The translations under genes and the position numbers were made by a program. The notes beneath the pieces are model-generated. The model did not search any database, was not told the origin of the DNA, and saw only the letters and a list, made by a program, of their open reading frames with translations. From an uncultured Turicimonas sp. (GTDB lineage Bacteria; Pseudomonadota; Gammaproteobacteria; Burkholderiales; Burkholderiaceae_F): a stretch of DNA of 58,167 bases. The stretch lies in the NCBI GenBank assembly GCA_947854175.1, contig CANTYJ010000101.1, positions 1-58,167 of the forward strand, read 5' to 3'. Shown here in pieces: positions 48,701 through 57,321 of the stretch (positions within the stretch are counted from its first letter, which is position 1; each line of letters opens with the position of its first letter).

Positions 48701-49272
48701 TCTTTTTGCCAGTGATAGTCCGGCTGCTGCTCCATAATTTTTTCTGCAGTTTTTAATAGTGGGAAGGTTGCAGGAGAAATCCAGTTCAAAAGCCAGTCCA
48801 TACGGTAAGAACCGTAAGTCGCATATAGTGTGCTAAGAGCAAAACAAAACTCGATTAATTCTGAATCAGCAGTGCCGAGTTCTTCATCCGGTTTTTGCAA
48901 AAAGTTATTCAGACGATCAAAGGAGGTACTTGGAATTTTTTCTTTCAGATTTTTTAAGAATTCAGGATTTTTTAGAATGTCCCAAATCTGCCAGTCCAAA
49001 GAAGTCCCGATGGAGCTTGGCCGGAAAGTGGCTCCTAAATAAGGTTTAAGCCAATCAAAGATAGAACAGAATTTGACTCCGGGAACAATAGAAAACCTAT
49101 CGGCAAGACTTCTGGCTAGCCTGTCTTCGATAGCTGATGAAGCAGGAATGATCTCTATTTCCTGAAAAATCTTATCGGGATTCTGGGAAAGAATTTGCAG
49201 TTCCTGATGAATATTTTCAATTAGAGCGGCTTCTAATCCTTCGTACACATTGCAATAGATGGTATGGATCAT
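45730..49272 (-). CDS. recC: Exodeoxyribonuclease V gamma subunit RecC
   Basis: A 1180-residue protein with the RecC pattern: an N-terminal inactivated helicase-like fold and the C-terminal region. It lacks a working Walker A site. Conserved pieces include GSVSDLRGLPYKAIALAGFDE and RFLDCMLAARKYLILSY. RecC recognises Chi and splits the DNA strands. It is the first gene of recCBD; a terminator for the upstream ruvB operon lies 37 bases before its start. Confidence 0.92.
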   Translation of the reverse strand: MIHTIYCNVYEGLEAALIENIHQELQILSQNPDKIFQEIEIIPASSAIEDRLARSLADRFSIVPGVKFCSIFDWLKPYLGATFRPSSIGTSLDWQIWDILKNPEFLKNLKEKIPSTSFDRLNNFLQKPDEELGTADSELIEFCFALSTLYATYGSYRMDWLLNWISPATFPLLKTAEKIMEQQPDYHWQKELWKTIAERSKTKDLRNLKLIPETIRNFHFSPKDKDKSLHLFMPFSLPPILLPFLKAFAEDKNAPDLWLYIMNPSAEFWFDALPVELFDWSLTPDPSAQNYLIQQSPSTRAMIDRLYRFLNVDDNEIIETDDIENKKLRAPKKTQIQRNKNDLKELRKNLDVLSPEQQLFTKEDIQAWYFQSPQDSYLHKFQNSILFLDSEKLPARADESDESLKVFKAPSFPREIEGIIDWLHYRLTEDQDLKLSEVAVIVPDIEKATPAIEAVMGGLPDEMRLPYKIIGNSVADTYLTISAILGLGHLLNSRFDAKALENWLELPVNLEKWNLSLTDISTISNWIASAGFRYGLSEEHLKELNEEISDSTLSQTIERLTLGYFISPEEKNIFQETLPVFGDEVSGFDIVTDDRGRLFKTLISLYEILEKTRKNLFKDGAQRTPAQWHALINEWLNDFFDTNSASQEVATFRNALQRLSGAMQEGLDEGETVPFSVLWNVIETHLKATKNPSLPNGSITFGSVSDLRGLPYKAIALAGFDEASRFPGSTSHLEFDLMGVAELKRRADRDSREDNRARFLDCMLAARKYLILSYTIGTDPKNEAPSSSVIQSFKNYFTHHALMQENGKELATELWDNIQVKLPLNSFSEKNFQKSGARNWVSPNSGTLKSVEYARESNYSEEEKTIAGYPIVDSTLDSYLSDFGKLPANELINFLVDPNRYSLKKHKLQDEFSIEENDYLWLPASDSLSYSMRKRQLFEQFERGYSLSELEKRADLNPLNGIKEIRLEALHSDISQVENSFNLRGKFIKKFKLTKVSVDFSAELTSPVGSIKRIEARSDEIYRSPSGAYVIFDYEFSKTDSLRRKLLSMVFNAAGKYSVVVDMETITKTLGHPNEDFLSLPTADEFKEKQESSVKRLRQYTTLFELNHQYSIGYTTDEKGGMLWRGYDFSEAYSLSKKIKKIIEENDLNDENAPEELSRLISALVKVTKTEIELAGKEMA

Positions 49273-49308
49273 TTTTAACTTCTGTACACGATACTTTGAT
49301 AAAAAAAG

Positions 49309-49349
49309 AAAAGTAGAAATTTCTGGTGTAACAGTGAACTTCTACTTTT
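49309..49349 (-). terminator. Terminator at the end of the ruv operon
   Basis: AAAAGTAGAA pairs with TTCTACTTTT over 10 bp; on the minus strand it is followed by a CTTTTTTT run. It separates the 241-residue gene from recC. Confidence 0.75.
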
Positions 49350-49378
49350 TTATACGCTTAATAATGACAGTTTATGTC

Positions 49379-50104
49379 TTAGGATTTGACTTTTTTGGGT
49401 GGAACCAGAATAGTCGAAACAAATGGGTTTTCAGAAATAGAATCCAACTTGTATCGTGCTCCTCGGATTAGCACATAATAAAGACCATCTTTTTCATAAA
49501 AGAAATCCGGATTGACTTCAAATTCGAAAGATTCTGCATAGGTTGTAAAGTCTGCTTTGCTACCTTCTGTAGTAAGTCCGGGACGAGGGTATAACCCTAC
49601 GAGATATATATCGTCGAAATAATCATTAGGGATGTCCATCCGGTCGTAGGAAGTAACAGACTCAATACTTTCAATTGTCATCAATTGCTGACCGGCCAAA
49701 GAGTTTTCGTCAATCTCTTCAAGTTTGGATGCCATCGCCTGGAATGTCTGGCGCTTAGCGACCACAATAATAGCAATCGAAGTCTCATCGGTTGTTTCAT
49801 CATCAGTGCCGATGTAAGAAAATCTTGGGAAAACCGACACTCGTTTTGTACCGACACAGAATAGTCCGCAGAGTTGTAAAAGTTTTTCCGGGAAAGCCTG
49901 TTGAGAGGCAAACGCCGGGTGCATAGTAATAGAGGCCTGAGCAAAATTTTCAGGACAAAAATCGGCTTCAATATCTGCAACGTCATGCCACAATTGTCTG
50001 GCCTGTTCTACAAGAGTGGAACGGTTGACTAAATATGTATATGGCTTGTCAGCATTTTTCAGTTTTTCAAACTGAACTTCTTCAGTATATGGATTGATGG
50101 TCAT
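49379..50104 (-). CDS. Unrecognised 241-residue protein coupled to ruvB
   Basis: A 241-residue soluble protein with no signal peptide, no membrane segments and no motif I recognise. It is acidic with many Tyr and Phe. It has two parts: an N-terminal part with [20 protein letters not shown] and paired '[18 protein letters not shown]', and a C-terminal part with '[18 protein letters not shown]' and a '[13 protein letters not shown]' strand. The start overlaps the ruvB stop by four bases (ATGA), so its translation is tied to ruvB. It is followed by a terminator. It could be a lineage-specific helper of the ruv genes or an unrelated passenger; I cannot tell. Confidence 0.8.
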   Translation of the reverse strand: MTINPYTEEVQFEKLKNADKPYTYLVNRSTLVEQARQLWHDVADIEADFCPENFAQASITMHPAFASQQAFPEKLLQLCGLFCVGTKRVSVFPRFSYIGTDDETTDETSIAIIVVAKRQTFQAMASKLEEIDENSLAGQQLMTIESIESVTSYDRMDIPNDYFDDIYLVGLYPRPGLTTEGSKADFTTYAESFEFEVNPDFFYEKDGLYYVLIRGARYKLDSISENPFVSTILVPPKKVKS

Positions 50105-51138
50105 AGGTTCGCAAATAAATCTTCGTAGGATTGTACTTTTTTGGTAAGTCCAAAGTGCTGATAGGCTTTCAAAGTTGCTACCCTTCCGCGGGGTGTTCGT
50201 TGAACGAAACCTTCTTTAATCAGATAAGGTTCAATCATATCCTGGAGGGTTTCGGAATCCTCACCGACAGAAGAAGCAAGATTTTCAATACCGACCGGGC
50301 CTCCTTGAAATTTTTCAATAATGGAAAGCAAGAAATTACAGTCCAGGCTATCTAGTCCGATAGGGTCAACTTCCAGCATCGTCAAAGCTGCTTTAGCAAT
50401 TTCTTCTGATAGTTGGCCCCCGTGACGGACTTCAGAATAATCTCTAATTCTTCTTAAAAGACGATTTGCGATTCGTGGAGTTCCTCTCGAACGTCTCGCA
50501 ATTTCACGGGCTGCTTCAGGATTTTGTGGCATGTTTAAAAGCTTCATGGATCTCAAAACAATTGTTGTGAGGTCTTCGGCAGAGTAATACTGTAACTGTG
50601 AGCGGATGCCAAATCTATCTTGAAGCGGTTTAGTCAAAGACCCTGCTCGAGTCGTTGCACCGACCAAAGTAAAGTGGGGAAGGTCAATTTTGATTGAACG
50701 GGCGGCTGGCCCCTCACCAATCATAATGTCAAGCTTGAAATCTTCGAGGGCAGGATAGAGAATTTCTTCAACCACCGGTGAAAGACGATGAATTTCATCG
50801 ATGAAGAGCACATCATGCGGTTCAAGACTAGTGAGCATCGCAGCCAAATCGCCAGCCTTCTCCAACACAGGGCCGGATGTTTGCCTTAAGTTAACTCCCA
50901 ACTCATTGGCAATGATATTTGAAAGCGTTGTTTTACCAAGACCCGGTGGGCCGAATAACAAAACGTGATCAAGCGCTTCCCCGCGGTTTTTAGCAGCGGT
51001 AATAAAAATTTCCAGCTGTTCACGGATGGCATTTTGTCCTACATAGTCTTTAAGACGAGTAGGTCTTAACGCTTTATCAACAACGTCCTCTTTAGTGTCT
51101 TTCTCAGAGGAAATGAGCCTGTCGTGCGGTTGTGTCAT
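50101..51138 (-). CDS. ruvB: Holliday junction branch-migration helicase RuvB
   Basis: A 345-residue AAA+ ATPase with Walker [11 protein letters not shown], Walker B DEIH, sensor VGATTRAG, and C-terminal winged helix ending [14 protein letters not shown]. It forms hexamers that drive branch migration with RuvA. The 16-base gap to ruvA and the overlap with the next gene put it in the ruvC-ruvA-ruvB-unknown transcript. Confidence 0.97.
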   Translation of the reverse strand: MTQPHDRLISSEKDTKEDVVDKALRPTRLKDYVGQNAIREQLEIFITAAKNRGEALDHVLLFGPPGLGKTTLSNIIANELGVNLRQTSGPVLEKAGDLAAMLTSLEPHDVLFIDEIHRLSPVVEEILYPALEDFKLDIMIGEGPAARSIKIDLPHFTLVGATTRAGSLTKPLQDRFGIRSQLQYYSAEDLTTIVLRSMKLLNMPQNPEAAREIARRSRGTPRIANRLLRRIRDYSEVRHGGQLSEEIAKAALTMLEVDPIGLDSLDCNFLLSIIEKFQGGPVGIENLASSVGEDSETLQDMIEPYLIKEGFVQRTPRGRVATLKAYQHFGLTKKVQSYEDLFANL

Positions 51139-51154
51139 TTAATAATCTGTTGTT

Positions 51155-51721
51155 TTATTTGGCTAATTGTACGAGCGCTAATCTAATACCTTCCGAGGTG
51201 TCCACGCTATCAGGAATATTCTTGATAGCACCTCTGGCCTCTCTTTCGTTGAATCCCAAAGCCACAAGAGCAGCAATAATATCTGCCTGTCCTGCCGAAA
51301 GAGAGGTGATAGGGCCTGTCGGAATAATTTTATCCTTTAGTTCAAGGACTAGTCGCTCAGCTGTCTTTTTACCAATGCCGGGTACTTTGGTTAGTAATCC
51401 TGTTTCTCCGTTGGCAATCGCATTACTTAAATCTTCAGTAGACATTGAAGAGAGCATCGCTAATGCTGTTCTGGGGCCAATGCCACTAACTTTTAACAAC
51501 TGAAGAAATAGTATCTTTTCAGCCTTTGTCAGAAATCCGTACAGAAGCTGAGCATCTTCTCTAACAATCATGACGATATAGAGAAAAACATTGCTTCCTG
51601 CATCCGGCAGGTTATAAAAAGTAGACATTGGAACATCGACTTGATAACCGACCCCGTAGCTTTCAATAATGACTTCAGGAGGATTTTTCTCCAATATTTT
51701 GCCGTTTAGTGTTGCAATCAT
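51155..51721 (-). CDS. ruvA: Holliday junction DNA-binding protein RuvA
   Basis: A 188-residue protein with the OB-fold start MIATLNGKILEKNPPEVIIE, two helix-hairpin-helix motifs (GIGPRTALAML and GIGKKTAERLVLELKD), and a C-terminal UBA-like domain with ALVALGFNEREA that contacts RuvB. It overlaps ruvC by four bases. Confidence 0.97.
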   Translation of the reverse strand: MIATLNGKILEKNPPEVIIESYGVGYQVDVPMSTFYNLPDAGSNVFLYIVMIVREDAQLLYGFLTKAEKILFLQLLKVSGIGPRTALAMLSSMSTEDLSNAIANGETGLLTKVPGIGKKTAERLVLELKDKIIPTGPITSLSAGQADIIAALVALGFNEREARGAIKNIPDSVDTSEGIRLALVQLAK

Positions 51722-52323
51722 AATTTTTGACTTTTAACCAGTTTTGTCCACTCGCTCCTGACACGAGAAGAGCTCGATCCTTTACGCGCAGTTGCTGTGC
51801 CGCTGGAGCCTATTTTTTTCTGGACAGGAAGGATTCCAAGGATGATTTTTGTATTTGCGAAGCAAATTGCTGTGGCAATTGCATCGGCTTCATCCGGAGA
51901 TAACTTTTGATCCTCAAGGGATAATAGTTTTCTGACCATTTCCTGGATCTGAACCTTGTCAGCTGCTCCGTACCCTGTCACTGATTTCTTTATTTCCCGA
52001 GTGCTAAATTCACGGCACTCCAGGCCATGGGTAGCTGCAGCGCAAATAGCTGCTCCTCTAGCATGGGATAGGAGCATACTTGACTGAGCATTCGTATTTA
52101 AAAAAGTTTTTTCAATGGCAGAGACGGTTGGTCCCGTCTCTACAATTACTTTTTCCAAACCCTTATAGATATAAGCCAGTCTTTCATAAAGTTCTCCTTT
52201 TGGAACGTCCAAAACCCCCGATGAAATTAGGGAAAGTTTACCCGGTAGGTATGAAATAACTCCGTATCCGGTGTGGTTTAATCCCGGATCGATCCCTAGA
52301 ATTCTGATGGCGGTCGTTTCCAA
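51718..52323 (-). CDS. ruvC: Holliday junction resolvase RuvC
   Basis: A 201-residue resolvase. The catalytic carboxylates are in GIDPGL, in the SAIEKTFLN segment, and in the DEADAIATAI helix. It is longer than E. coli RuvC (173) by a basic Ser/Arg tail. It overlaps ruvA by four bases and starts 2 bases after the ffh stop. Confidence 0.96.
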   Translation of the reverse strand: METTAIRILGIDPGLNHTGYGVISYLPGKLSLISSGVLDVPKGELYERLAYIYKGLEKVIVETGPTVSAIEKTFLNTNAQSSMLLSHARGAAICAAATHGLECREFSTREIKKSVTGYGAADKVQIQEMVRKLLSLEDQKLSPDEADAIATAICFANTKIILGILPVQKKIGSSGTATARKGSSSSRVRSEWTKLVKSQKL

Positions 52324-52325
52324 TC

Positions 52326-53708
52326 CTAGAAGCCTCCCATTCCCGGGAACCCTCTGCCGAAGCTCTTAAAGGCTCTCATCATCTTAGCCATACCGCCTTT
52401 TTTCATCATTTTCATCATGTCGCGGCTTTGTTCGAACTGTTTCAGAAGTTTGTTGACTTCTTGGACACTGACGCCAGCTCCGGCGGCAATTCTGCGTTTT
52501 CTGCTGGCTTTGATGAGTTCAGGTTTTCTACGCTCTTTAATCGTCATTGAATTGATGATGCCTTCAGTACGGGCAACCATTTTGTTAGCCTGAGCGTCAT
52601 CAATTGATCCGGCTGCCTGTGCAAATTGCGCCGGGAGTTTTTCAATAAGAGAGCTGAAACTGCCAAGGTTTTTAACCTGAGCAATCTGTTCTTTGAAATC
52701 TTCCAAGTCGAAGGTATCGCCTTTTTTGATTTTCTCGGCAAACTTCTGAGCTTTTTGAATGTCGACGGCGTTTTTGACGTCTTGGACAAGAGAGACAATA
52801 TCTCCCATACCAAGAATTCTGCCGGCCATTGCTTCAGGCTCAAACTTCTGGAAGCCGGTCAATTTTTCCCCGACACCCATGAATTTAATCGGTTTTCCTG
52901 TGACAAAACGCACCGATAGAGCTGCACCACCTCTGGCATCACCGTCGACTTTTGTCAGGATAATACCGGTTAGAGGTAATTTTTCGCCGAAGGCTTTGGC
53001 TGTGTTAATAGCGTCCTGACCAACCATTGCATCAACGACAAACAAAGTTTCGATCGGATTGAGATGTTTTTCCAGATCAGCTACTTCGTTCATCATCTGT
53101 TCGTCAATAGCCAAGCGCCCTGCTGTATCAACAATCAACACGTCATAAAAATGGCGTTTTGCATAGTTCAATGCACGTTCAGCAATTTCCAGCGGTTTTT
53201 CATTAGGCTGACTGGGGAAGAAATCAATTCCTGCTTGCTCTGAAACAGTTTTCAACTGTTCAATAGCAGCCGGACGGTAAACGTCTGTAGATACGGTTAA
53301 AACTTTTTTCTTTTTTTCGTTGATTAACCAACGACCAAGTTTTCCGGCAGTTGTTGTTTTACCTGCACCTTGAAGACCGGCAAGGAGAATAACTGCCGGA
53401 GGCTGAGTCGCAAGGTTTAGTTCTCTGGTTTGAGCGGAATCACTACCGCCGATAACGTCAGTTAATTCTTTGTGGACAATGCCGACGAGTGCTTGTCCCG
53501 GGGTTAAAGATCCGACAACTTCTTCACCAAGAGCTTTTTCTTTAATTCTTTTAATTAGATCCCGTACTACAGGAATGGCGACATCTGCCTCTAATAAAGC
53601 AATCCGGACCTCTCTAAGCATTTCCTGGGTATTTGACTCGGTGATACGAGCCTGTCCGGTTACAGTTTTGACAACCTTGCTTAGTCTTTGAGTTAATGAA
53701 TCGAGCAT
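52326..53708 (-). CDS. ffh: Signal recognition particle protein Ffh
   Basis: A 460-residue SRP GTPase. The N and G domains have GLQGAGKTTTAGKLG, DTAGRLAID, and TKVDGDARGGAAL; the M domain at the end is Met- and Gly-rich (KMMRAFKSFGRGFPGMGGF). It targets membrane proteins with 4.5S RNA. It is divergent from ypjD and heads the minus-strand ruvC-A-B run; co-transcription with ruvC is likely given the two-base gap. Confidence 0.97.
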   Translation of the reverse strand: MLDSLTQRLSKVVKTVTGQARITESNTQEMLREVRIALLEADVAIPVVRDLIKRIKEKALGEEVVGSLTPGQALVGIVHKELTDVIGGSDSAQTRELNLATQPPAVILLAGLQGAGKTTTAGKLGRWLINEKKKKVLTVSTDVYRPAAIEQLKTVSEQAGIDFFPSQPNEKPLEIAERALNYAKRHFYDVLIVDTAGRLAIDEQMMNEVADLEKHLNPIETLFVVDAMVGQDAINTAKAFGEKLPLTGIILTKVDGDARGGAALSVRFVTGKPIKFMGVGEKLTGFQKFEPEAMAGRILGMGDIVSLVQDVKNAVDIQKAQKFAEKIKKGDTFDLEDFKEQIAQVKNLGSFSSLIEKLPAQFAQAAGSIDDAQANKMVARTEGIINSMTIKERRKPELIKASRKRRIAAGAGVSVQEVNKLLKQFEQSRDMMKMMKKGGMAKMMRAFKSFGRGFPGMGGF

Positions 53709-53773
53709 GAATTTAATTCTGAATAAATGGTTAGGACGTACAATACACTCATCAAACTATAAGAGATGTAAAG

Positions 53774-54601
53774 ATGACAATTTATGCCATATTTTACGTA
53801 TTTGGAGCTGTTTTGTATTTAGCCGCCGCTTATGGCATTTACAAAAGCTTTCAAGATGAAACTCCTTCAAATACATTTTGGATAAGACCGGTGATTTCAG
53901 CCGGTTTAATGATCCAGGCGTTCCTCATTTACGAGGCGTTATTTACTCATGGAACACCTCATTTCGGGATGGCTTTAGCTCTTTCAATAACGCTTTTTAC
54001 CTGTACTTTTATTCTGCTTGTTGAAACGTTATTGACAAAAATCTCCGCCACCTTGATTTTTGTACTTCCGTTATCAGCAGCAAGTATGTTACTTCCGGTT
54101 TTACTGCCGGGTTCTCCGCTTGGTCCGGAAACTGCCAGTATTTCTTTCCGTATGCATTTGTTATTAGCCATACTCGCATACAGTTTAATGACAATGGCAT
54201 TGGTTCAGGCGTTGCTATTGGCTGCAGCCCATAATCAGTTGCATCGAAAGCTATTAGATGAAGAACAACCGGAAGGGAAGGTTAGTTTTTTCGAAAGAAT
54301 GCCCAGTGTCATCGAAATGGAAAAAATTCTTTTCCGTCTAATTTGGGCGGGCTTTATCGTTCTTTCAGTAGCTATCGTGTTCGGATTTTTCTTTACACAA
54401 GAACAGTTCGGCCAAATGCTCAGATTTGATCACAAGACGGTTGTCACGATCATTTCATGGGCAATCTTCGGTATTCTTTTACTTGGTCATCATTTCCTCG
54501 GTTGGAGAGGTAAATTTGCTGCACGATGGACAGTCATCGGGTTTACCTTGCTGATGGTTGCCTATATCGGAATCCGCTTTGTGCAGGAAGTTATTCAATA
54601 G
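53774..54601 (+). CDS. ypjD: CcsA/HemX-like inner-membrane protein YpjD
   Basis: A 275-residue protein with eight hydrophobic segments of the cytochrome c assembly (CcsA) family. It is adjacent and divergent to ffh, as ypjD is in E. coli. The family includes the WGxxW region in true CcmC/CcsA; here that motif is not obvious, and the function of YpjD is not established. It starts 64 bases from the ffh start. Downstream genes lie 9 and -11 bases away. Confidence 0.88.
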   Translation: MTIYAIFYVFGAVLYLAAAYGIYKSFQDETPSNTFWIRPVISAGLMIQAFLIYEALFTHGTPHFGMALALSITLFTCTFILLVETLLTKISATLIFVLPLSAASMLLPVLLPGSPLGPETASISFRMHLLLAILAYSLMTMALVQALLLAAAHNQLHRKLLDEEQPEGKVSFFERMPSVIEMEKILFRLIWAGFIVLSVAIVFGFFFTQEQFGQMLRFDHKTVVTIISWAIFGILLLGHHFLGWRGKFAARWTVIGFTLLMVAYIGIRFVQEVIQ

Positions 54602-54610
54602 GAAAAGGCG

Positions 54611-54865
54611 ATGGGAAGAATCCTCTTTTTTACACTGATTGCAATTCTCTTATATATAGGCTGGAGGGCCTGGAGACTCAAAAAGATTAATCAGGAAAAA
54701 GTGCCGGTTACATCAAAACCGGAGACGCCTGTTGAACCCCATAAAATGGTTCGCTGTGACAATTGTGGTCTTTATGTCGACATCAAGGATTCTCTTGAGT
54801 TTGACGGACATTACTATTGTTGTAAGGAACATATGATCGACGGACCAAAAAAGAATGAACATTAA
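54611..54865 (+). CDS. PP0621 family protein with zinc-binding cysteines
   Basis: An 84-residue protein with an N-terminal membrane helix (FFTLIAILLYIGWRAW) and a C-terminal CDNCGLYV...YYCCKEH cluster that could bind zinc, the pattern of the PP0621 family. The family sits beside ampD and ypjD in many betaproteobacteria. It overlaps ampD by 11 bases. Function unknown. Confidence 0.85.
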   Translation: MGRILFFTLIAILLYIGWRAWRLKKINQEKVPVTSKPETPVEPHKMVRCDNCGLYVDIKDSLEFDGHYYCCKEHMIDGPKKNEH

Positions 54866-55424
54866 TACTACCGGGTGGTGCGACGAGGCTGAAATTCATG
54901 AATCGCCACATTTCAATGAGCGTCCTGAAGGGGCTAAGATCGACCTCATTGTCATCCACAACATCAGCCTGCCTCCCGGAAAATTTGGTACCTCTGATAT
55001 TGAGTCTTTGTTTATGGGATGTCTGGACTGTAAGAAAGATCCTGCGTTCAAAGACTTGGAAGGATTGAGAGTCTCTTCTCATTTCTTTATCACTAGAACC
55101 GGAAAGCTCCATCAGTTTGTCTCCTGTAATGACCGTGCCTGGCATGCAGGAGTTTCCTACTTTAATGGTAAAGAAAACTGCAATGACTTTTCAATAGGAA
55201 TAGAAATGGAAGGCACCGATGATGAAGCTTTTGAGCTCGAGCAGTATCGAACTCTAGCTGAACTTATCGATACCTTGTCAGAACACTATCCGATTGCAGC
55301 AATAACGGGACACAGCAATATTGCTCCCGGTAGAAAAACAGACCCCGGTCCCCACTTTAATTGGTTGCAATTAATACATTTATGCGGGAACGGGAAAAAT
55401 ATCTGTTTTCCGTTCATTAAATAA
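54855..55424 (+). CDS. ampD: 1,6-anhydro-N-acetylmuramyl-L-alanine amidase AmpD
   Basis: A 189-residue zinc amidase of the amidase_2 family. Metal ligands are the His in LIVIHNISL, the His in ITGHSN and the Asp in KTDPGPHF; the catalytic Glu lies in IGIEMEG. It cleaves anhydromuropeptides during cell-wall recycling. It has no signal peptide and is cytoplasmic. The start at 54855 lies inside the PP0621 gene. Confidence 0.95.
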   Translation: MNINTTGWCDEAEIHESPHFNERPEGAKIDLIVIHNISLPPGKFGTSDIESLFMGCLDCKKDPAFKDLEGLRVSSHFFITRTGKLHQFVSCNDRAWHAGVSYFNGKENCNDFSIGIEMEGTDDEAFELEQYRTLAELIDTLSEHYPIAAITGHSNIAPGRKTDPGPHFNWLQLIHLCGNGKNICFPFIK

Positions 55425-55537
55425 TTTTTATTGGCAGCTGTCACCAATAAATTGTCTTTAATTATTCCATGGAATCTTTGGTACCTCACAACTTAAGTAT
55501 TCTGTTATAACATTTGAGGTGATAGAGGAGTGCACTC

Positions 55538-56068
55538 ATGTTCGGACTGTTTCTTTTTACTCTTAAACTGATTTGCTCGGCCTTCGGCTGTTTATTGTTA
55601 CTTAGAGCGTATATGAGATACATGTGTACGCCTTCCAATGATCCGCTGTATGCGTTTTGTTATTCATTAACCGAATGGGCAGTAAGGACAGCCGCAACAT
55701 TTATTAAACGCAGAGGAAATATTGACTGGCCTGCTATTTTTGTCTGCTACCTTGTAGCCGTTTTGTATCAGTTTTTCCATTGGCTTGTCGGAAGCGGTGC
55801 TTTTGGCATTATGCCGTTTGTCCTTGGTTCGGCTATATTGGTCGTGTATTGGGCGGTTGAATTGGCAATGTGGATCGCACTGGCATTTTGTATTTTCTCC
55901 TGGGTCAATCCATCGGGCCAGCTCTACCGAATAACCAGTTATTTGTCATATCCTTTCTTGGCACCTTTTAAAAAATTTATTCCCAATTGGCGTAACTTGG
56001 ATTTATCCGCTTTAGCATTTTTTATTCTTGCAAATATCGTTTTAGCGGTTCTTGCGCCGTTGACTTAA
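55538..56068 (+). CDS. yggT: YggT family membrane protein
   Basis: A 176-residue protein with two copies of the YggT pattern, each a pair of helices joined by a short loop; the second carries FSWVNPSGQLYRI and ends DLSALAFFILANIVL. YggT proteins are inner-membrane proteins linked to osmotic stress and are of unknown mechanism. It has GGAG at 55526-55529 in the ribosome-site region. Confidence 0.9.
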   Translation: MFGLFLFTLKLICSAFGCLLLLRAYMRYMCTPSNDPLYAFCYSLTEWAVRTAATFIKRRGNIDWPAIFVCYLVAVLYQFFHWLVGSGAFGIMPFVLGSAILVVYWAVELAMWIALAFCIFSWVNPSGQLYRITSYLSYPFLAPFKKFIPNWRNLDLSALAFFILANIVLAVLAPLT

Positions 56069-56146
56069 GCATAGATGTTCATATTCAAAAAAAGTTGATA
56101 ATCCATTAAGTCCGAAGAGTTTCAAGCCTCTTCAAAAGTAAAAAAA

Positions 56147-56175
56147 TTCCCGGTTAACGACCAATCAACCGGGAA
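56147..56175. terminator. Terminator after the small orphan gene
   Basis: TTCCCGGTT (56147-56155) pairs with AACCGGGAA (56167-56175); on the minus strand seven T residues follow. It can also stop yggT transcription. Confidence 0.85.
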
Positions 56176-56215
56176 AACTTTTAACAGAAATTTCAAATAA
56201 CAGTTATGGCTATTG

Positions 56216-56446
56216 TTAGCCTAGAGCAGCTTTTGCTTCGTCAAAACGGTGGTGAGAAGAGAGAAATTCTCTCCACCAGACCCAAGTTGCTCTTGAACAG
56301 CAATAAAGATTTTGTTCCGGATCGTAGATGAATGTGCCGGGTGCAGACACGGACAATGCCAAAGCTTCCGAATAATCTTTTTCGTCTACCCAATCAATCA
56401 TGTTGAGAGAGCGTCTTTCACCGGTTTCATGAATGAGGACTTGCAT
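56216..56446 (-). CDS. Small orphan protein of 76 residues
   Basis: A 76-residue cytoplasmic protein starting MQVLIHETGERRSLNMIDWVD, with no signal or membrane segment and a C-terminal half rich in Trp and Cys (YCCSRATWVWWREFL). It has an AGGAGA site upstream of the start at 56446 and its own terminator, which suggests a real, separately transcribed gene. No family recognised. Confidence 0.6.
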   Translation of the reverse strand: MQVLIHETGERRSLNMIDWVDEKDYSEALALSVSAPGTFIYDPEQNLYCCSRATWVWWREFLSSHHRFDEAKAALG

Positions 56447-56631
56447 GATTTCTCCTGAAAAGTAGTAACTAAAAACTACAGGTTAATCATGACATAAAAT
56501 GAAGATATTTTGATTAATTTCAAAAATTTTATTCTTATTATAGGGTTAACACCATAATAAAGTTCTGAAATTACATTTTGATTACAAATATAATAAATTT
56601 GTCGTTAACATTTATTAACAGGAATACTCAA

Positions 56632-57321
56632 ATGGCCTCAGATACTTTATCAACCCCATTGCCTGTACAAGAAGATGAAAATCTCGAACAGGAGAAAGTC
56701 GGTATCGGTGCTTATATTTCGCTCTTTTTTGCAATTTGCTTTTTTTCCGGAGTGTTTTATAAAGCCCCTGAAGCTTACCGCTGGGTCGGAGCTTTCGACT
56801 TCACAACTTTGATTGGAAAATTCGGTTCAATTTCTGACTTCGGTACTTTTGTCGGAAAAGGCGGTGTTAGTGCCCGTTCAGGTTTCTTATTCGCATTATC
56901 TTTAGTTCCGGGAGTAATGCTTGCTTTAGGACTCTTAGAAGTGCTCTCTTTCTATGGCGCTTTAAAAGCTGCCCAAAAACTTATGACCCCGTTACTTCGT
57001 CCAATTCTTGGCGTACCGGGCGTGACCGGCCTGGCTTTGATTACTGACCTGCAAAGTACTGACGCCGGTGCAGCTTTGACAAAAGGTTTGCTCGACACAG
57101 GTAAGATCACTAAGAAGAATCTTGTTGTTATGAGTGCTTGGCAGTATGCCGGTGCCGGATTAGTCAACAATTATTTCTCTATTGCTTCAGCCTTATTCTT
57201 TGCCTTTGTGGTTCCGGTTTGGATTCCACTGGTCATTATGTTCTGTCTCAAATTCGTAGGCGGTGTATTCGTAAGATTCTGCCTGTCAACTTTCTACAAG
57301 GAGGATTTCAAAAATGAGTAA
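56632..57321 (+). CDS. yjiH: Nucleoside-recognition domain membrane protein YjiH-like
   Basis: A 229-residue membrane protein starting MASDTLSTP, set by AGGA at 56619-56622; an upstream TTG at 56578 is less likely. It has the nucleoside-recognition (Gate-like) pattern: GALKAAQKLMTPLLRPILGVPG and TDLQSTDAGAALTKGLL. The family is paired as YjiH-YjiG in E. coli and is related to SpmA-SpmB. It overlaps yjiG by 8 bases. Substrate unknown. Confidence 0.88.
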   Translation: MASDTLSTPLPVQEDENLEQEKVGIGAYISLFFAICFFSGVFYKAPEAYRWVGAFDFTTLIGKFGSISDFGTFVGKGGVSARSGFLFALSLVPGVMLALGLLEVLSFYGALKAAQKLMTPLLRPILGVPGVTGLALITDLQSTDAGAALTKGLLDTGKITKKNLVVMSAWQYAGAGLVNNYFSIASALFFAFVVPVWIPLVIMFCLKFVGGVFVRFCLSTFYKEDFKNE

